A stretch of 64,000 nt of DNA from Paenibacillus athensensis (GCF_004514475.2 NZ_MYFO02000008.1:62001-126000), one strand, 5' to 3'. Positions 9,617-17,319 are shown, numbered from the stretch's first letter. Notes: generated by a model not told the origin, from the sequence alone. A program made the numbers and translations.

Positions 9617-10150
9617 ATGTCTTCACCTATTCGAATTAGACCCACAGCTTTAATCTTAAAAGATGATGCCATCCTCTTGGTCGAATATACGGATGAGCAT
9701 GGAATCCACTATAATTTACCCGGCGGCGGTGTAGAGCCTGGAGAGACCTTGAAGGAAGGTGTTAGGAGAGAGGTATTTGAAGAAACAAGGGCTGAAGTGG
9801 ACGTGGGCCCGTTAGCCTTTGTCTATGAATACGCTCCCCACCTGCAGTCTGGAGATTATGATAGCCCGACCCCAAGCATCCATTTGATATTTGAATGTTA
9901 CCTGAAAGAAGGCTCCGTCCCGCATATTCCTGATACTCCCGATCTGAATCAGTCGGCGGTAAAATGGGTGGCGTTGAATGAACTGGATGCCGTCCTGTTG
10001 TATCCGAATATCAAAAAAGAGATATGGAGCTACCGAACAGACAGAAAGACCATCGATCTGCTCGAAGACTATCAGCTTGACAGTTATTCAAAAAAGAGAA
10101 GTAGCACCGCCGTCTTTATTCAGGATGAAATTGACGCAGCGGAATATTAA
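9617..10150 (+). CDS. Nudix hydrolase
   Basis: The 177-residue protein carries the complete Nudix box at about residues 37-59 (GGGVEPGE, then REVFEE), which binds the metal that cleaves a nucleoside-diphosphate-linked substrate. The substrate is unknown. The start ATG follows AAGGAGG. The last codons (IQDEIDAAEY) come from a 30-bp stretch that is nearly identical, in the same frame, to part of the gene at 12604-13074, so the C-terminus may be chimeric. Base composition is AT-rich like the rest of the island. Confidence 0.85.
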   Translation: MSSPIRIRPTALILKDDAILLVEYTDEHGIHYNLPGGGVEPGETLKEGVRREVFEETRAEVDVGPLAFVYEYAPHLQSGDYDSPTPSIHLIFECYLKEGSVPHIPDTPDLNQSAVKWVALNELDAVLLYPNIKKEIWSYRTDRKTIDLLEDYQLDSYSKKRSSTAVFIQDEIDAAEY

Positions 10151-10171
10151 ATTAATTTTATTGAGGGGAAT

Positions 10172-10514
10172 ATGAAATTTCTTTCAAGATCAGCAAAAGA
10201 TAAAACTTTAGATATATTGACTATTGATTTAGTAGTTAACATTAAGCAAGTATACAAAAACATATCCAAGCACAAACGTGTAAAGGCACCTGTCATCGAT
10301 TATAAGTTAAAATTATTTATTAACGGATATGAAATAGATAAAGAGTCCGAATCGATTTGAATTTTCGAAAAAGAATATCGTGCATGTTGCAGAAGTTATA
10401 CAACAGCATATGGAAGAATTAAAGAGCGTACATACAGCACATGGATTAGTTTTTCAAAAAAATATTGAAAATTATGAGCAAATCCTTTTTGCTTTTATCA
10501 AGAAAGGCGGCTGA
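10172..10514 (+). pseudogene. Frameshifted hypothetical gene
   Basis: The first frame runs from ATG 10172 (MKFLSRSAKD) and stops at 10360. A second open frame, one base out of phase, then reads through EFSKKNIVHVAEVIQQHMEE to a TGA at 10512-10514. Joined near 10350, the two would make about 113 residues. I infer a single frameshift in an ancestral gene; the alternative is a genuine 62-residue product. The family is not recognised. It lies 21 nt after the Nudix gene with a GAGGGG ribosome-binding site. Confidence 0.5.
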
Positions 10515-10551
10515 AGGATTTGTTTATCGTTGAGGGGAGGACCAATAGACC

Positions 10552-10920
10552 TTGGATTTCAGGAATATTCATTTGTAAAAAACAGTTGAACAATACTGGG
10601 AAAATATACCGGAAACATTAAGGGCCAATCAGCGAATTATTGAGATTCCGCTTCCGTACCCTTTTTATGTGATTGAAAGAGAAGGCTTCAAATACTTGGG
10701 GTACAATCAACTTATACAAATACTCAATGACCTGCAGGTTGGGGAATCTTGCGATGATGTTTATTTTAATCTGTATTTTATAACGGAAGACTTTCGGCCA
10801 AGCAAACCTGGAGCAGATAGTATGGGAATGTTCAATCATGACCATGTGAACAAAAGCTTCATGGAGTATTTTAGAGAAGATGGTGCTCTATTTTTAAAAC
10901 GACGAAGACTTTTGTTATAG
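10552..10920 (+). pseudogene. Hypothetical gene interrupted by an in-frame stop
   Basis: A GAGGGGAGG ribosome-binding site precedes TTG 10552, which opens LDFRNIHL and then meets TAA at 10576. The same frame continues with protein-like sequence (KTVEQYWENIPETLRANQR) to a TAG at 10918-10920, about 122 codons in all. Either a nonsense mutation broke the gene, or a shorter 83-residue protein starts at GTG 10669, which lacks a good ribosome-binding site. The family is not recognised; its size and context fit the immunity-like genes nearby. Confidence 0.45.
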
Positions 10921-10991
10921 TTTAATGAGCTGTGGCCGTTTTGCAGGCAACATGACGTGAGATCAAAATTTCTGGCAAAGCAGGTGAAACG

Positions 10992-11534
10992 ATGAATCAG
11001 TCTCCTAAGATTGTGGGAACCACCGTGACATTAAGACAGCCCATTGAGCAGGACATTTACGACTACCTACAGTGCGAAGTGAAGGCGGAGCTCGAACAGA
11101 TGTATGGCGGGGATACCAGAAACATGAAACCACGCACGTTGGAGATGGCTCAGTCCTATATCGAGCGAATACGGGGAAATAAGCTTAACTGGTGTGTAGA
11201 ATATGAGGGGCGAAGCATCGGCGAGGCCCGGTTAACGGTCAATGAAGAGGATCGTCGAGCCAGATACGCCGTAGGTATTTTTGATGCTTCCTGCTGGAAT
11301 CAGGGGTTGGGAACGGAGATCACTCGTTTGGTATTAGCATATGCGTTCGAGGAGCTGCGCCTGCATCGCGTGGATTTGCGTGTTTTGGAATATAACACAA
11401 GGGCGATTCGCTGTTATGAAAAATGCGGATTTGTGATTGAAGGCAGGGAGCGGGAAGGCGCATTGATCGAGGGTAGATTTGAGACGGATGTGATCATGAG
11501 CATTTTGGAGCAGGAGTATCGGGCAGCCTATTAG
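10992..11534 (+). CDS. GNAT family N-acetyltransferase (RimJ/RimL type)
   Basis: The 180-residue protein has the acetyl-CoA fold of GNAT enzymes: VTLRQPIEQDIYDYL at the N-terminus, the motif A loop CWNQGLGTEI near residue 100, and the motif B region LEYNTRAIRCYEKCGFVIEGREREG near the C-terminus. This pattern is usual for RimJ/RimL-like acetyltransferases acting on protein N-termini or antibiotics; the substrate is unknown. The ATG follows CAGGTGAAACG. It appears intact between two damaged or tiny genes. Confidence 0.85.
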   Translation: MNQSPKIVGTTVTLRQPIEQDIYDYLQCEVKAELEQMYGGDTRNMKPRTLEMAQSYIERIRGNKLNWCVEYEGRSIGEARLTVNEEDRRARYAVGIFDASCWNQGLGTEITRLVLAYAFEELRLHRVDLRVLEYNTRAIRCYEKCGFVIEGREREGALIEGRFETDVIMSILEQEYRAAY

Positions 11535-11674
11535 CAGATCACTGGGTGCTGGAAGGTCAAGAAAGCTACTCGTGGCAGTCTGAATAAAACCGCTGCTTAT
11601 TGTACGTCAAACATCAAAAGTGATTCGTCAGTAGGGAATTATATGATAAAGGTTATCCAGCGAATAATGCGAGA

Positions 11675-11908
11675 ATGACGATATGCGAAACTAAGACTAG
11701 TCTTCGGTTTCAATACAGAACAAGCAGGTTGCCAAAGGTCAGCCATTCCGCAGATCAAGATGAGGCGAGATGGAATTATGCTTATTGGTTACAGAATGAA
11801 GAAATAGTAATTGGCAGCAACTGTGATATAGCTGAATTCGTTGAATGGATAAATGCTATAATGAATGAATTTAATGAGTTTCGACATATTGAACTTGGGA
11901 GTGGATGA
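11675..11908 (+). CDS. Small hypothetical protein, possibly a gene remnant
   Basis: The frame encodes 77 residues, including DEARWNYAYWLQNEEIVIGS near the middle. It stays open upstream to 11624 with protein-like sequence (ELYDKGYPANNAR) but no start codon there, so this may be the 3' end of a longer lost gene. No convincing ribosome-binding site precedes ATG 11675. It ends 3 nt before the next gene, which suggests the two were once one operon. The family is not recognised. Confidence 0.4.
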   Translation: MTICETKTSLRFQYRTSRLPKVSHSADQDEARWNYAYWLQNEEIVIGSNCDIAEFVEWINAIMNEFNEFRHIELGSG

Positions 11909-11911
11909 TCG

Positions 11912-12268
11912 ATGAGCCTGCAATTTCTTTTACAAGACAAACCAACAAAGCTATGGAAAGATAGAATGATAGAATTTGACGATGAGCTGTTTACTGAGGA
12001 AAGATTGGAATTAAGCGATAAGTTATTAGGTTCATATGTAAACAAACTAGAGGCCATACAAAAGGATGAAGATAAACGGGATGTGAAAATCATGAGTGCG
12101 GTAAAGGATGTAGTGATTGCTTTTAATGAACTTAATGACGAGCATGACTATTTTATCGACACGATGGAACGAGAAGAGTTGGCTGAATTCATAGATAAGG
12201 CTGCAAAAGCAGCAGGGCTGGAGATCGAAGATGGATTTGATATTACAGAAGAATGGCGAGAATGGTAA
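11912..12268 (+). CDS. Hypothetical protein, immunity-protein-like
   Basis: A 118-residue acidic, apparently all-helical cytosolic protein that ends in DGFDITEEWREW. From memory it resembles small Bacillus proteins found in polymorphic-toxin immunity clusters; this was not checked by a search. The ATG at 11912 is preceded by GGGAGTGGATG, overlapping the end of the previous frame. Followed after 30 nt by a damaged DUF6933-like gene. A role as an orphan immunity protein is inference from context. Confidence 0.6.
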   Translation: MSLQFLLQDKPTKLWKDRMIEFDDELFTEERLELSDKLLGSYVNKLEAIQKDEDKRDVKIMSAVKDVVIAFNELNDEHDYFIDTMEREELAEFIDKAAKAAGLEIEDGFDITEEWREW

Positions 12269-12298
12269 AAGGATAGACATCATAAAGGAGCGAATTAC

Positions 12299-12557
12299 AT
12301 GCTTGCACTTAGATATACTCAAAAGCTTTTGTTGGCACGTGAGCATACTGCAATTACGGCGGAAGCATATCCTGTTTGTAAATGATTTGAGCCGTTTATG
12401 TCTAGTTGTTGACGGGATCAGGAGTGGTCAATTTCTTAAATTGCAAGAAAAATTTATGAATGAACTCAAAGAATATCTGGATTTAGAAGGGCTGAAGAAA
12501 AGCCACATTTACCAATATTTAGACCAACAGCTTGAAAGTTTTTCAAAAAATAGATAG
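12299..12557 (+). pseudogene. Damaged DUF6933-like gene
   Basis: ATG 12299, after AAAGGAG, opens MLALRYTQKLLLA, the usual kind of start for DUF6933-type proteins, but stops at 12383-12385. The rest of the family pattern (WHVSILQLRRKHILFVNDLS, then FLKLQEKFMNEL) is found in another frame ending at 12557. The expected linker between the two parts looks deleted as well as frameshifted. The family assignment rests on remembered sequence patterns. The 108-residue open frame starting at 12231 overlaps this and is probably not a real start. Confidence 0.5.
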
Positions 12558-12603
12558 AAGCTTGTCTTTAGGGCATGTTTCTCGATGATCTTAGGAGAAT
12601 TCA

Positions 12604-13074
12604 ATGAAAAAATTTCGCGGTATACGAAGATATTATCGTAGCCTAGACAACCGTATTGCCCATCAAAAATTTCACTTTGATCAGGATGGCTCGTCATGGT
12701 ACAACCATTGGCATATCCATCTCGATTGGGAGGGGATTACTGAGACGAGTGTTAAGCATAGAAGGAGTCATTTTAAGAAATATATAGATTTACTAAAGAA
12801 AGTAGATGAACAATCAAGAAATTCCAATGTGGATTTTCAATGTTGGATTTTCCTGGATGCGAATTCCGGTTCATGTGACGCTATATATTTGCACACAAAA
12901 AATCCTCATAGTGAATTCCCTTTACGGACAACCGGGATACAGTGGGGAGTCATGCCGCCAGCATTGATTCAAGATGTAATTGACGCAGCGGAATATGAAG
13001 TGGGATGCCAAAAAGAAGGAGATTTTTATCAATATTACATTTATAAACGAGAAGTCGGACTACCGTTAAAATAA
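12604..13074 (+). CDS. Hypothetical protein, immunity-protein-like
   Basis: A 156-residue protein rich in aromatic residues and histidine (MKKFRGIRRYYRSLDNRI, WYNHWHIHLDWEG). From memory it is similar to Bacillus proteins found beside contact-dependent or type VII toxins; no search was done. It has no signal peptide or membrane segment. The ATG follows AGGAGAATTCA. Its codons 122-131 (IQDVIDAAEY) match the C-terminal end of the Nudix gene at the DNA level over 30 bp. An immunity role is inferred. Confidence 0.6.
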   Translation: MKKFRGIRRYYRSLDNRIAHQKFHFDQDGSSWYNHWHIHLDWEGITETSVKHRRSHFKKYIDLLKKVDEQSRNSNVDFQCWIFLDANSGSCDAIYLHTKNPHSEFPLRTTGIQWGVMPPALIQDVIDAAEYEVGCQKEGDFYQYYIYKREVGLPLK

Positions 13075-13233
13075 TTTGTTTTGAAAATAGTGAAAAATAA
13101 TTACAAAAAAATCGTCAGTTCTTTTAGAACGGTGTAAAGAAGTCATGAGCGCATTGTTCTATGAGTTTTTATTTATTCATTAGAGCAGGAGTACGGGTCA
13201 AATTTTATTTGGCATGTGGGAAGGATTTAACGG

Positions 13234-13737
13234 ATGATCACTATCTCATTTAGATTTAATGAATATATGCCTCAAGCCATAAAGACTTATTTTTTAAACA
13301 CGTTACGATATCGATTAATCATAGGGATAGGCTTGATTGCTCTGTTATTGAATAGTTTGGTTTTTCTAATCACATATTCCAAAACGGCATTAGTTGTAGG
13401 CTTGCTTTTATTATTTGTAATCGTGGTTGAGGGGATTCGCTATTACTATGTCCTACCAAATAAATATAGAAAGAATACGCTATATTCAAATCTTTTTTCA
13501 CTGACCGTCACGGAGCAGGAAATCCGATTTAGTTCCAATGAGAGCGATTCTCGGGTGAGTTGGGCATATATTAAAAAAGTTTGGGAAACCAAGGATTTGT
13601 ATTATTTATTTTTGGACAAGCATCAATTTTGGATTGTACCCAAAGATCAATTCGCGAGCAAAGAGGATCATATTCAGTTTCGTGAAATCGTATTGACGAA
13701 GCATCGTCAAATATATACTGGAATAAATCGGACTTAG
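13234..13737 (+). CDS. YcxB-like membrane protein
   Basis: A 167-residue protein with two adjacent transmembrane helices at about residues 28-48 and 52-70, then a soluble C-terminal domain (about 95-160) with the pattern EQEIRFSSNESDSRVSWAYI and FWIVPKDQF, typical of YcxB-like proteins of unknown function. In Firmicutes such proteins often lie in toxin-immunity or membrane-stress clusters. The ATG follows GGAAGG by 8 nt. AT-rich composition matches its neighbours. Confidence 0.7.
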   Translation: MITISFRFNEYMPQAIKTYFLNTLRYRLIIGIGLIALLLNSLVFLITYSKTALVVGLLLLFVIVVEGIRYYYVLPNKYRKNTLYSNLFSLTVTEQEIRFSSNESDSRVSWAYIKKVWETKDLYYLFLDKHQFWIVPKDQFASKEDHIQFREIVLTKHRQIYTGINRT

Positions 13738-13802
13738 GCTATTGTATTTATGTAGTTCAATGGTTCGCTGAATTCGAGCGCATGAAGGAGGAATCATATA
13801 TT

Positions 13803-14258
13803 ATGAAGGAATACCTTACGAGATTATTAGAAGGCAAAGACGACGATCTCCTCTTAAATGTATTGCAGATCATCATGGATAAGTGCGCGTATGGACAGCG
13901 TATGGATGCTTTATCGAGTGCTGAACGAATGATTTATTTGCTTGGCGTTTTCGAAGGTGAAATGAATAATGGGGGATTCAGTCAGTATCTCTTTAATAGC
14001 AGCGGGAAATATGCATATGAAACCGTTCAAGCCTTGAAAATAATTAACGCCGAACATACGGCTTCTTTGCTTGAGAAATCCATCCGTATTTACAAAAACG
14101 GCCCAACAAATGACGGTCGAAATGAACCGGAGGAAGATGAGTTAATGGAAGAACAGGTAGATGCGCTTAACGATTTGGATCGTCAATTTTTCGCTTACAA
14201 TGATCATATACATGATTTACAATTTGCCTATATGATAAACCATCGGGATGAATTTTAG
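13803..14258 (+). CDS. DUF4375 / DMP19-family protein
   Basis: A 151-residue acidic protein. The segment LLGVFEGEMNNGGFSQYLFN near residues 48-67 is the hallmark of DUF4375 (DMP19-like) proteins. These are widespread as small solo proteins and as partners in polymorphic-toxin loci; their biochemical function is unknown. The start chosen is ATG 13803, 11 nt after AAGGAGG; an in-frame ATG at 13782 precedes that ribosome-binding site and is less likely. It is followed 17 nt later by the last gene of the island. Confidence 0.7.
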   Translation: MKEYLTRLLEGKDDDLLLNVLQIIMDKCAYGQRMDALSSAERMIYLLGVFEGEMNNGGFSQYLFNSSGKYAYETVQALKIINAEHTASLLEKSIRIYKNGPTNDGRNEPEEDELMEEQVDALNDLDRQFFAYNDHIHDLQFAYMINHRDEF

Positions 14259-14275
14259 TAAGAAAGGAACCAAAC

Positions 14276-14881
14276 ATGTTCAATAAACTGATTAAGAAAA
14301 TACTAGGCAACAAACCCAAAACAGGTTCCGTTGTTGTGATTCAACTCAATGACAAAATTAGACCGATGGATAGAGGAGATGTATACGAAGATCCGCTTGA
14401 CGATTTATTGAAATCGCATAAATGGGGAGAAGTGATTGGCGGGGGAACGATGCTGGAGGAGTCGGGTGAAATCATGTTTTGTAATATTGAAGTGCTGATT
14501 TACAGTGGTAATAATGAAGAAAAGATTATTCAACAGTTGATTGATTTTCTTGAGCAAGCTGGCGCACCCTACGGCTCACACGTAACTTTGGAAAGAAGCG
14601 GGGTTCAGATCAATTTTGGGAAAAAAGAAGGAATAGGTATTTATTTGGATGGCATTCATCTTCCCGATGATGTGTATAGGGAATGCGATTCGAATGTGGT
14701 GCTGTCGGAAATTTCAAGATTAATCGACTACACTGGAGAAGCCCAACGATTCTGGCAGGGGGATACGGAGACAGCCTTATATTTTTATGGCGAATCTTTT
14801 GAACAAATGAAAAAGGCTATTGCTGAATTCACTACTACATACCCGCTCTGTCAAAATGCTAGAATCATTCAGATTGCCTAG
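14276..14881 (+). CDS. Hypothetical protein at the island's right end
   Basis: A 201-residue acidic soluble protein beginning MFNKLIKKILGNKPKTGSVV. The two halves may form related alpha/beta units (IMFCNIEVLIYSGNNEEKI and ALYFYGESFEQMKKAIAEF). I do not recognise a named family. Placement directly after the DUF4375 gene, with an AAAGGAACC ribosome-binding site, suggests a shared transcript. A role as an immunity or accessory factor is inferred only from neighbours. Confidence 0.6.
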   Translation: MFNKLIKKILGNKPKTGSVVVIQLNDKIRPMDRGDVYEDPLDDLLKSHKWGEVIGGGTMLEESGEIMFCNIEVLIYSGNNEEKIIQQLIDFLEQAGAPYGSHVTLERSGVQINFGKKEGIGIYLDGIHLPDDVYRECDSNVVLSEISRLIDYTGEAQRFWQGDTETALYFYGESFEQMKKAIAEFTTTYPLCQNARIIQIA

Positions 14882-14940
14882 ACCGCTTGCAAGCGTTGAA
14901 AGCGCTCCAAAATCACTCGTAACCGTTTTCAAAAAAAGCG

Positions 14941-14969
14941 TTGACAAATTGTAAACGTATACATATAAT
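14941..14969 (+). promoter_or_regulatory. Consensus sigma-A promoter
   Basis: A perfect TTGACA at 14941-14946 and a perfect TATAAT at 14964-14969 are separated by exactly 17 nt. This is the best promoter in the window by consensus. No gene with a ribosome-binding site follows before the terminator at 15030-15057. Confidence 0.85.
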
Positions 14970-14975
14970 AAAAGT

Positions 14976-15057
14976 ACAGTATGGTTTCTCTCCACTCCTA
15001 TCCGATTACTATAGCATCTGATCGATGCTCACCACTCTTTTGAGTGGTGTTTTTTTT
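14976..15057 (+). ncRNA. Candidate small RNA or attenuated leader
   Basis: A transcript starting about 7 nt after the consensus -10 box would be about 80 nt long and end in the terminator at 15030-15057. It contains a small hairpin (15014-15018 with 15024-15028). The CCACTC at 14992-14997 could pair with GAGTGG at 15042-15047, competing with the terminator stem. A 20-codon frame beginning ATG 14981 stops inside the terminator loop but has no ribosome-binding site. Either a free small RNA or an attenuated leader for the sigma-factor gene at 15430. The rest of 14882-15429 holds no supported gene. Confidence 0.5.
15030..15057 (+). terminator. Intrinsic terminator of the candidate small RNA
   Basis: A perfect 8-bp stem (CACCACTC at 15030-15037 with GAGTGGTG at 15042-15049), a four-T loop and eight T residues at 15050-15057. 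Confidence 0.9.
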
Positions 15058-15089
15058 GTTTGCCGTCCGGATGCATCGAATTGTTCCCA

Positions 15090-15112
15090 GGCTCCCGAAT
15101 CATTCGGGAGCC
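15090..15112. other. Perfect palindromic hairpin before the sigma gene
   Basis: GGCTCCCGAA at 15090-15099 is exactly complementary to TTCGGGAGCC at 15103-15112, with a 3-nt loop. No T-run follows, so it is not a normal terminator. It could be an operator or an RNA hairpin in the leader of the sigma-factor gene. A TATAAT-like hexamer lies at 15194-15199 but without a good -35 box. Confidence 0.5.
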
Positions 15113-15429
15113 GTTCGTGCGTTCAGGGCACAGGGCAGCTATGCCATGCGGAATTTTTTTGTCCAACCAGCCATATTCGTGAGCCTTCTGCAATATAATG
15201 AGCAGTGGCCGGGCGTCGTTGTCTGAAACCGACGATCAAATCGGGCAACTTTTTTCAAAAGGCTGTCGAAATTAGCAGGAATTTCGCGGTTTAGCCAGAA
15301 CCATAATAGATACGCATTTTTTTAAATGAAAATTGGTTTCTTAACCGCAACTTTTCGCCCCTGCTGCCGTACAACATGTATGAGCAGCCCGGAACATGAA
15401 CCGCCAGTCGCAAGGAGGGCCGCCGCGTA

Positions 15430-16023
15430 ATGACCGATTCCCAGTTGATCCGTGAAATCAAGGATGGAAACGTTCAGTTGTACAACGAGCTGATGCGTCG
15501 TTACGAGCGTAAAATCCTGGCCTTCATTTTTCATATGCTCAAGAGCGCACAGATGGAAGCGATTGCGGAGGATCTGTGCAATGAGACGTTTTACAAAGCT
15601 TATCGCAGTCTGCACTCCTTTCGCGAGGTCGAAGCGTCGTTCTCGACATGGTTGTACACGATCGCCCGCAATACGGTGTTAAGTGAGCTGCGCAAAAATA
15701 AAAGCGTGCAGGTGTCGCTGGAGCAAAGCGGCCACACGCCGCACGCGTCGTTCGAAGCGATGCCGGAGCAAACGGTGCTTCGCAACGAGAAGGTAACGAT
15801 GGTCCGCGAAGCGATTAACAGCTTGCCGGAGAAGCAGCGCTCCGCGCTGATTTTACGCGAATACGATCAGCTGGATTACCAGGAGATTGCCAATATTCTC
15901 GGGCAAACCGTCAGTTCGGTCAAATCGCTGCTGTTTCGCGCCAGAGCGGCCGTGAAATCTCAGCTGGAGCCTTATTTCAGCGAGCCGATATTCGAAGAGT
16001 ATGAAGGGATGAATCAACGATGA
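15430..16023 (+). CDS. ECF-type RNA polymerase sigma factor
   Basis: Directs RNA polymerase to a small regulon. The 197-residue protein has sigma region 2 at about residues 22-95 (ETFYKAYRSLHSFREVEASFSTWLYTIARN split by the core-binding helix) and region 4 at about 130-185 (LPEKQRSALILREYDQLDYQEIA, then SSVKSLLFRARA). There is no region 3, as in ECF factors. The start ATG follows AAGGAGGG. Its stop overlaps the start of the next gene, a zinc-finger membrane anti-sigma factor, the usual pairing. The signal sensed is not evident. Confidence 0.92.
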   Translation: MTDSQLIREIKDGNVQLYNELMRRYERKILAFIFHMLKSAQMEAIAEDLCNETFYKAYRSLHSFREVEASFSTWLYTIARNTVLSELRKNKSVQVSLEQSGHTPHASFEAMPEQTVLRNEKVTMVREAINSLPEKQRSALILREYDQLDYQEIANILGQTVSSVKSLLFRARAAVKSQLEPYFSEPIFEEYEGMNQR

Positions 16024-16643
16024 AGTGTAGTGACATTCAGGACCTTTTTGGGACTTATTGGGATTTGCCCGATAATGACCTCAGGCGTGCTGCGGTCGAC
16101 AAGCATATCCGATCCTGTGCGGAGTGCGCCGAGGAATTTCAAATATGGGAAGAAAGCACCATGCTGATTCGCACCGCATCACTGGAGGAAGCGCTGCCAA
16201 GCGCCGTGCCTAACGTCTCCGGCAAGGTGATGAGCCGCATCTATGAGGACGAGTCCTGGCGGATTCCGGTTCCGGAGCGAATGTATGCGATCTCGTTTAC
16301 GCTGCGCCGCAATCTGACGGCCGTCATCGCCTTTTGCCTGGCCCTGTTCATGTTCAGCTTCCTGTTCTCGATTGTGTATGACGGCGCACCGGAACCGACG
16401 ATGGCGTCTGCCGACAGCTCCATCTTTGATTTGCAGGACCCTCAGGCGCTTAACTCGTCGGAGTCGATGAACGGCCACGAGCTGGGCAGCGCGGTCGCGA
16501 GCGTGAGCCCGGGGATTATGGAGCCGCTGCGTTTTCAGGTGGGCCCGATTCATTCGTATCCGCATTATTTGCTCGTGGTTTCCATTCTCGGCCTCATTGC
16601 GACGATGCTGGTCATGAATTGGCTGTCGCGTACGAAAGCTTGA
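16020..16643 (+). CDS. Membrane anti-sigma factor with zinc-finger domain
   Basis: The 207-residue protein starts with a zf-HC2 (ZAS-like) domain with the motif H29-x3-C33-x2-C36, which in this family binds and inhibits the cognate ECF sigma factor. Two hydrophobic segments follow at about residues 98-120 and 181-199, separated by an extracytoplasmic region of about 60 residues that could sense the signal. It overlaps the sigma gene by 4 nt (ATGA), consistent with coupled synthesis of the pair. No obvious site-1 or site-2 protease gene is nearby. Confidence 0.88.
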   Translation: MKCSDIQDLFGTYWDLPDNDLRRAAVDKHIRSCAECAEEFQIWEESTMLIRTASLEEALPSAVPNVSGKVMSRIYEDESWRIPVPERMYAISFTLRRNLTAVIAFCLALFMFSFLFSIVYDGAPEPTMASADSSIFDLQDPQALNSSESMNGHELGSAVASVSPGIMEPLRFQVGPIHSYPHYLLVVSILGLIATMLVMNWLSRTKA

Positions 16644-16651
16644 CTAGTCAC

Positions 16652-16680
16652 AATGCTCCGAACAGGAGCATTTTTCATTT
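16652..16680 (+). terminator. Intrinsic terminator after the anti-sigma gene
   Basis: An 8-bp perfect stem AATGCTCC/GGAGCATT (16652-16659 with 16665-16672), loop GAACA, followed by a T-rich tract. Confidence 0.8.
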
Positions 16681-16727
16681 TCTGCAGCCGGTATTGCCGG
16701 AATATCTGGAAGGAGGATGCATCCGTT

Positions 16728-17309
16728 ATGACGACGATTGGCTTGATCCGCCACGGCAGCACCGTGTGGAATCAGCAGGGCAAGCTGCAGGGGCAGCTGG
16801 ATACGGAACTGGCCGATGAAGGCCGCGAGCAGGCACGGCGGCTTGGCGTTCGCTTGCGCGGCGAAGCTTGGTCGGGCATTCTGGCCAGCGATTTGAAGCG
16901 GGCGCGGGAAACCGCGGAAATCATTTCCCGCGAGTCGGGCATTCCGCTGCTTGGCACCGACGCTCGGCTGCGCGAGCGCAGCTTCGGCGACGCGGAGGGC
17001 ACAACGCTGGCCGAGCGGCTGGAGCGCTGGGGCGACGACTGGCGCAAGAAAGCGCAAGCGACCGGCGGCGAAGACGATGCGGCGGTTTGGAGCCGCTGGC
17101 TCGATTTTCTCACTGATTTGACGGCGGAAGCGCCGGCAAAGCGGGTGCTGGTCGTGTCGCACGGCGGCTTTATCGTTCAGGTGCTGCGCGGCTGGAAGCT
17201 CGAGCGTGAAGATTTTCTCAGAAACGCTTCGCTGACGATTGTGCAGCGCAAGGCAGAACAATGGCAGGTCGAGCTCTACAATTGCTTAACTCATTTACAG
17301 GAAGTTTGA
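16728..17309 (+). CDS. Histidine phosphatase family protein (phosphoglycerate-mutase-like)
   Basis: A 193-residue protein of the phosphoglycerate mutase/acid phosphatase superfamily. The catalytic RHG motif is at residues 8-10 (LIRHGSTVWN) and the second catalytic histidine is in VVSHGGF near the C-terminus. Solo members of this type dephosphorylate small molecules; the substrate is unknown. ATG 16728 is chosen because it precedes the RHG motif at the usual distance and follows AAGGAGG; an earlier in-frame ATG at 16653 lies inside the preceding terminator. A terminator follows, so it is probably monocistronic. Confidence 0.9.
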   Translation: MTTIGLIRHGSTVWNQQGKLQGQLDTELADEGREQARRLGVRLRGEAWSGILASDLKRARETAEIISRESGIPLLGTDARLRERSFGDAEGTTLAERLERWGDDWRKKAQATGGEDDAAVWSRWLDFLTDLTAEAPAKRVLVVSHGGFIVQVLRGWKLEREDFLRNASLTIVQRKAEQWQVELYNCLTHLQEV

Positions 17310-17319
17310 AAATCAACGT

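Noticed and set aside
15044-15226. 60-codon frame between the small RNA and the sigma gene
   Set aside because: It starts inside the terminator T-run and has no ribosome-binding site or family features.
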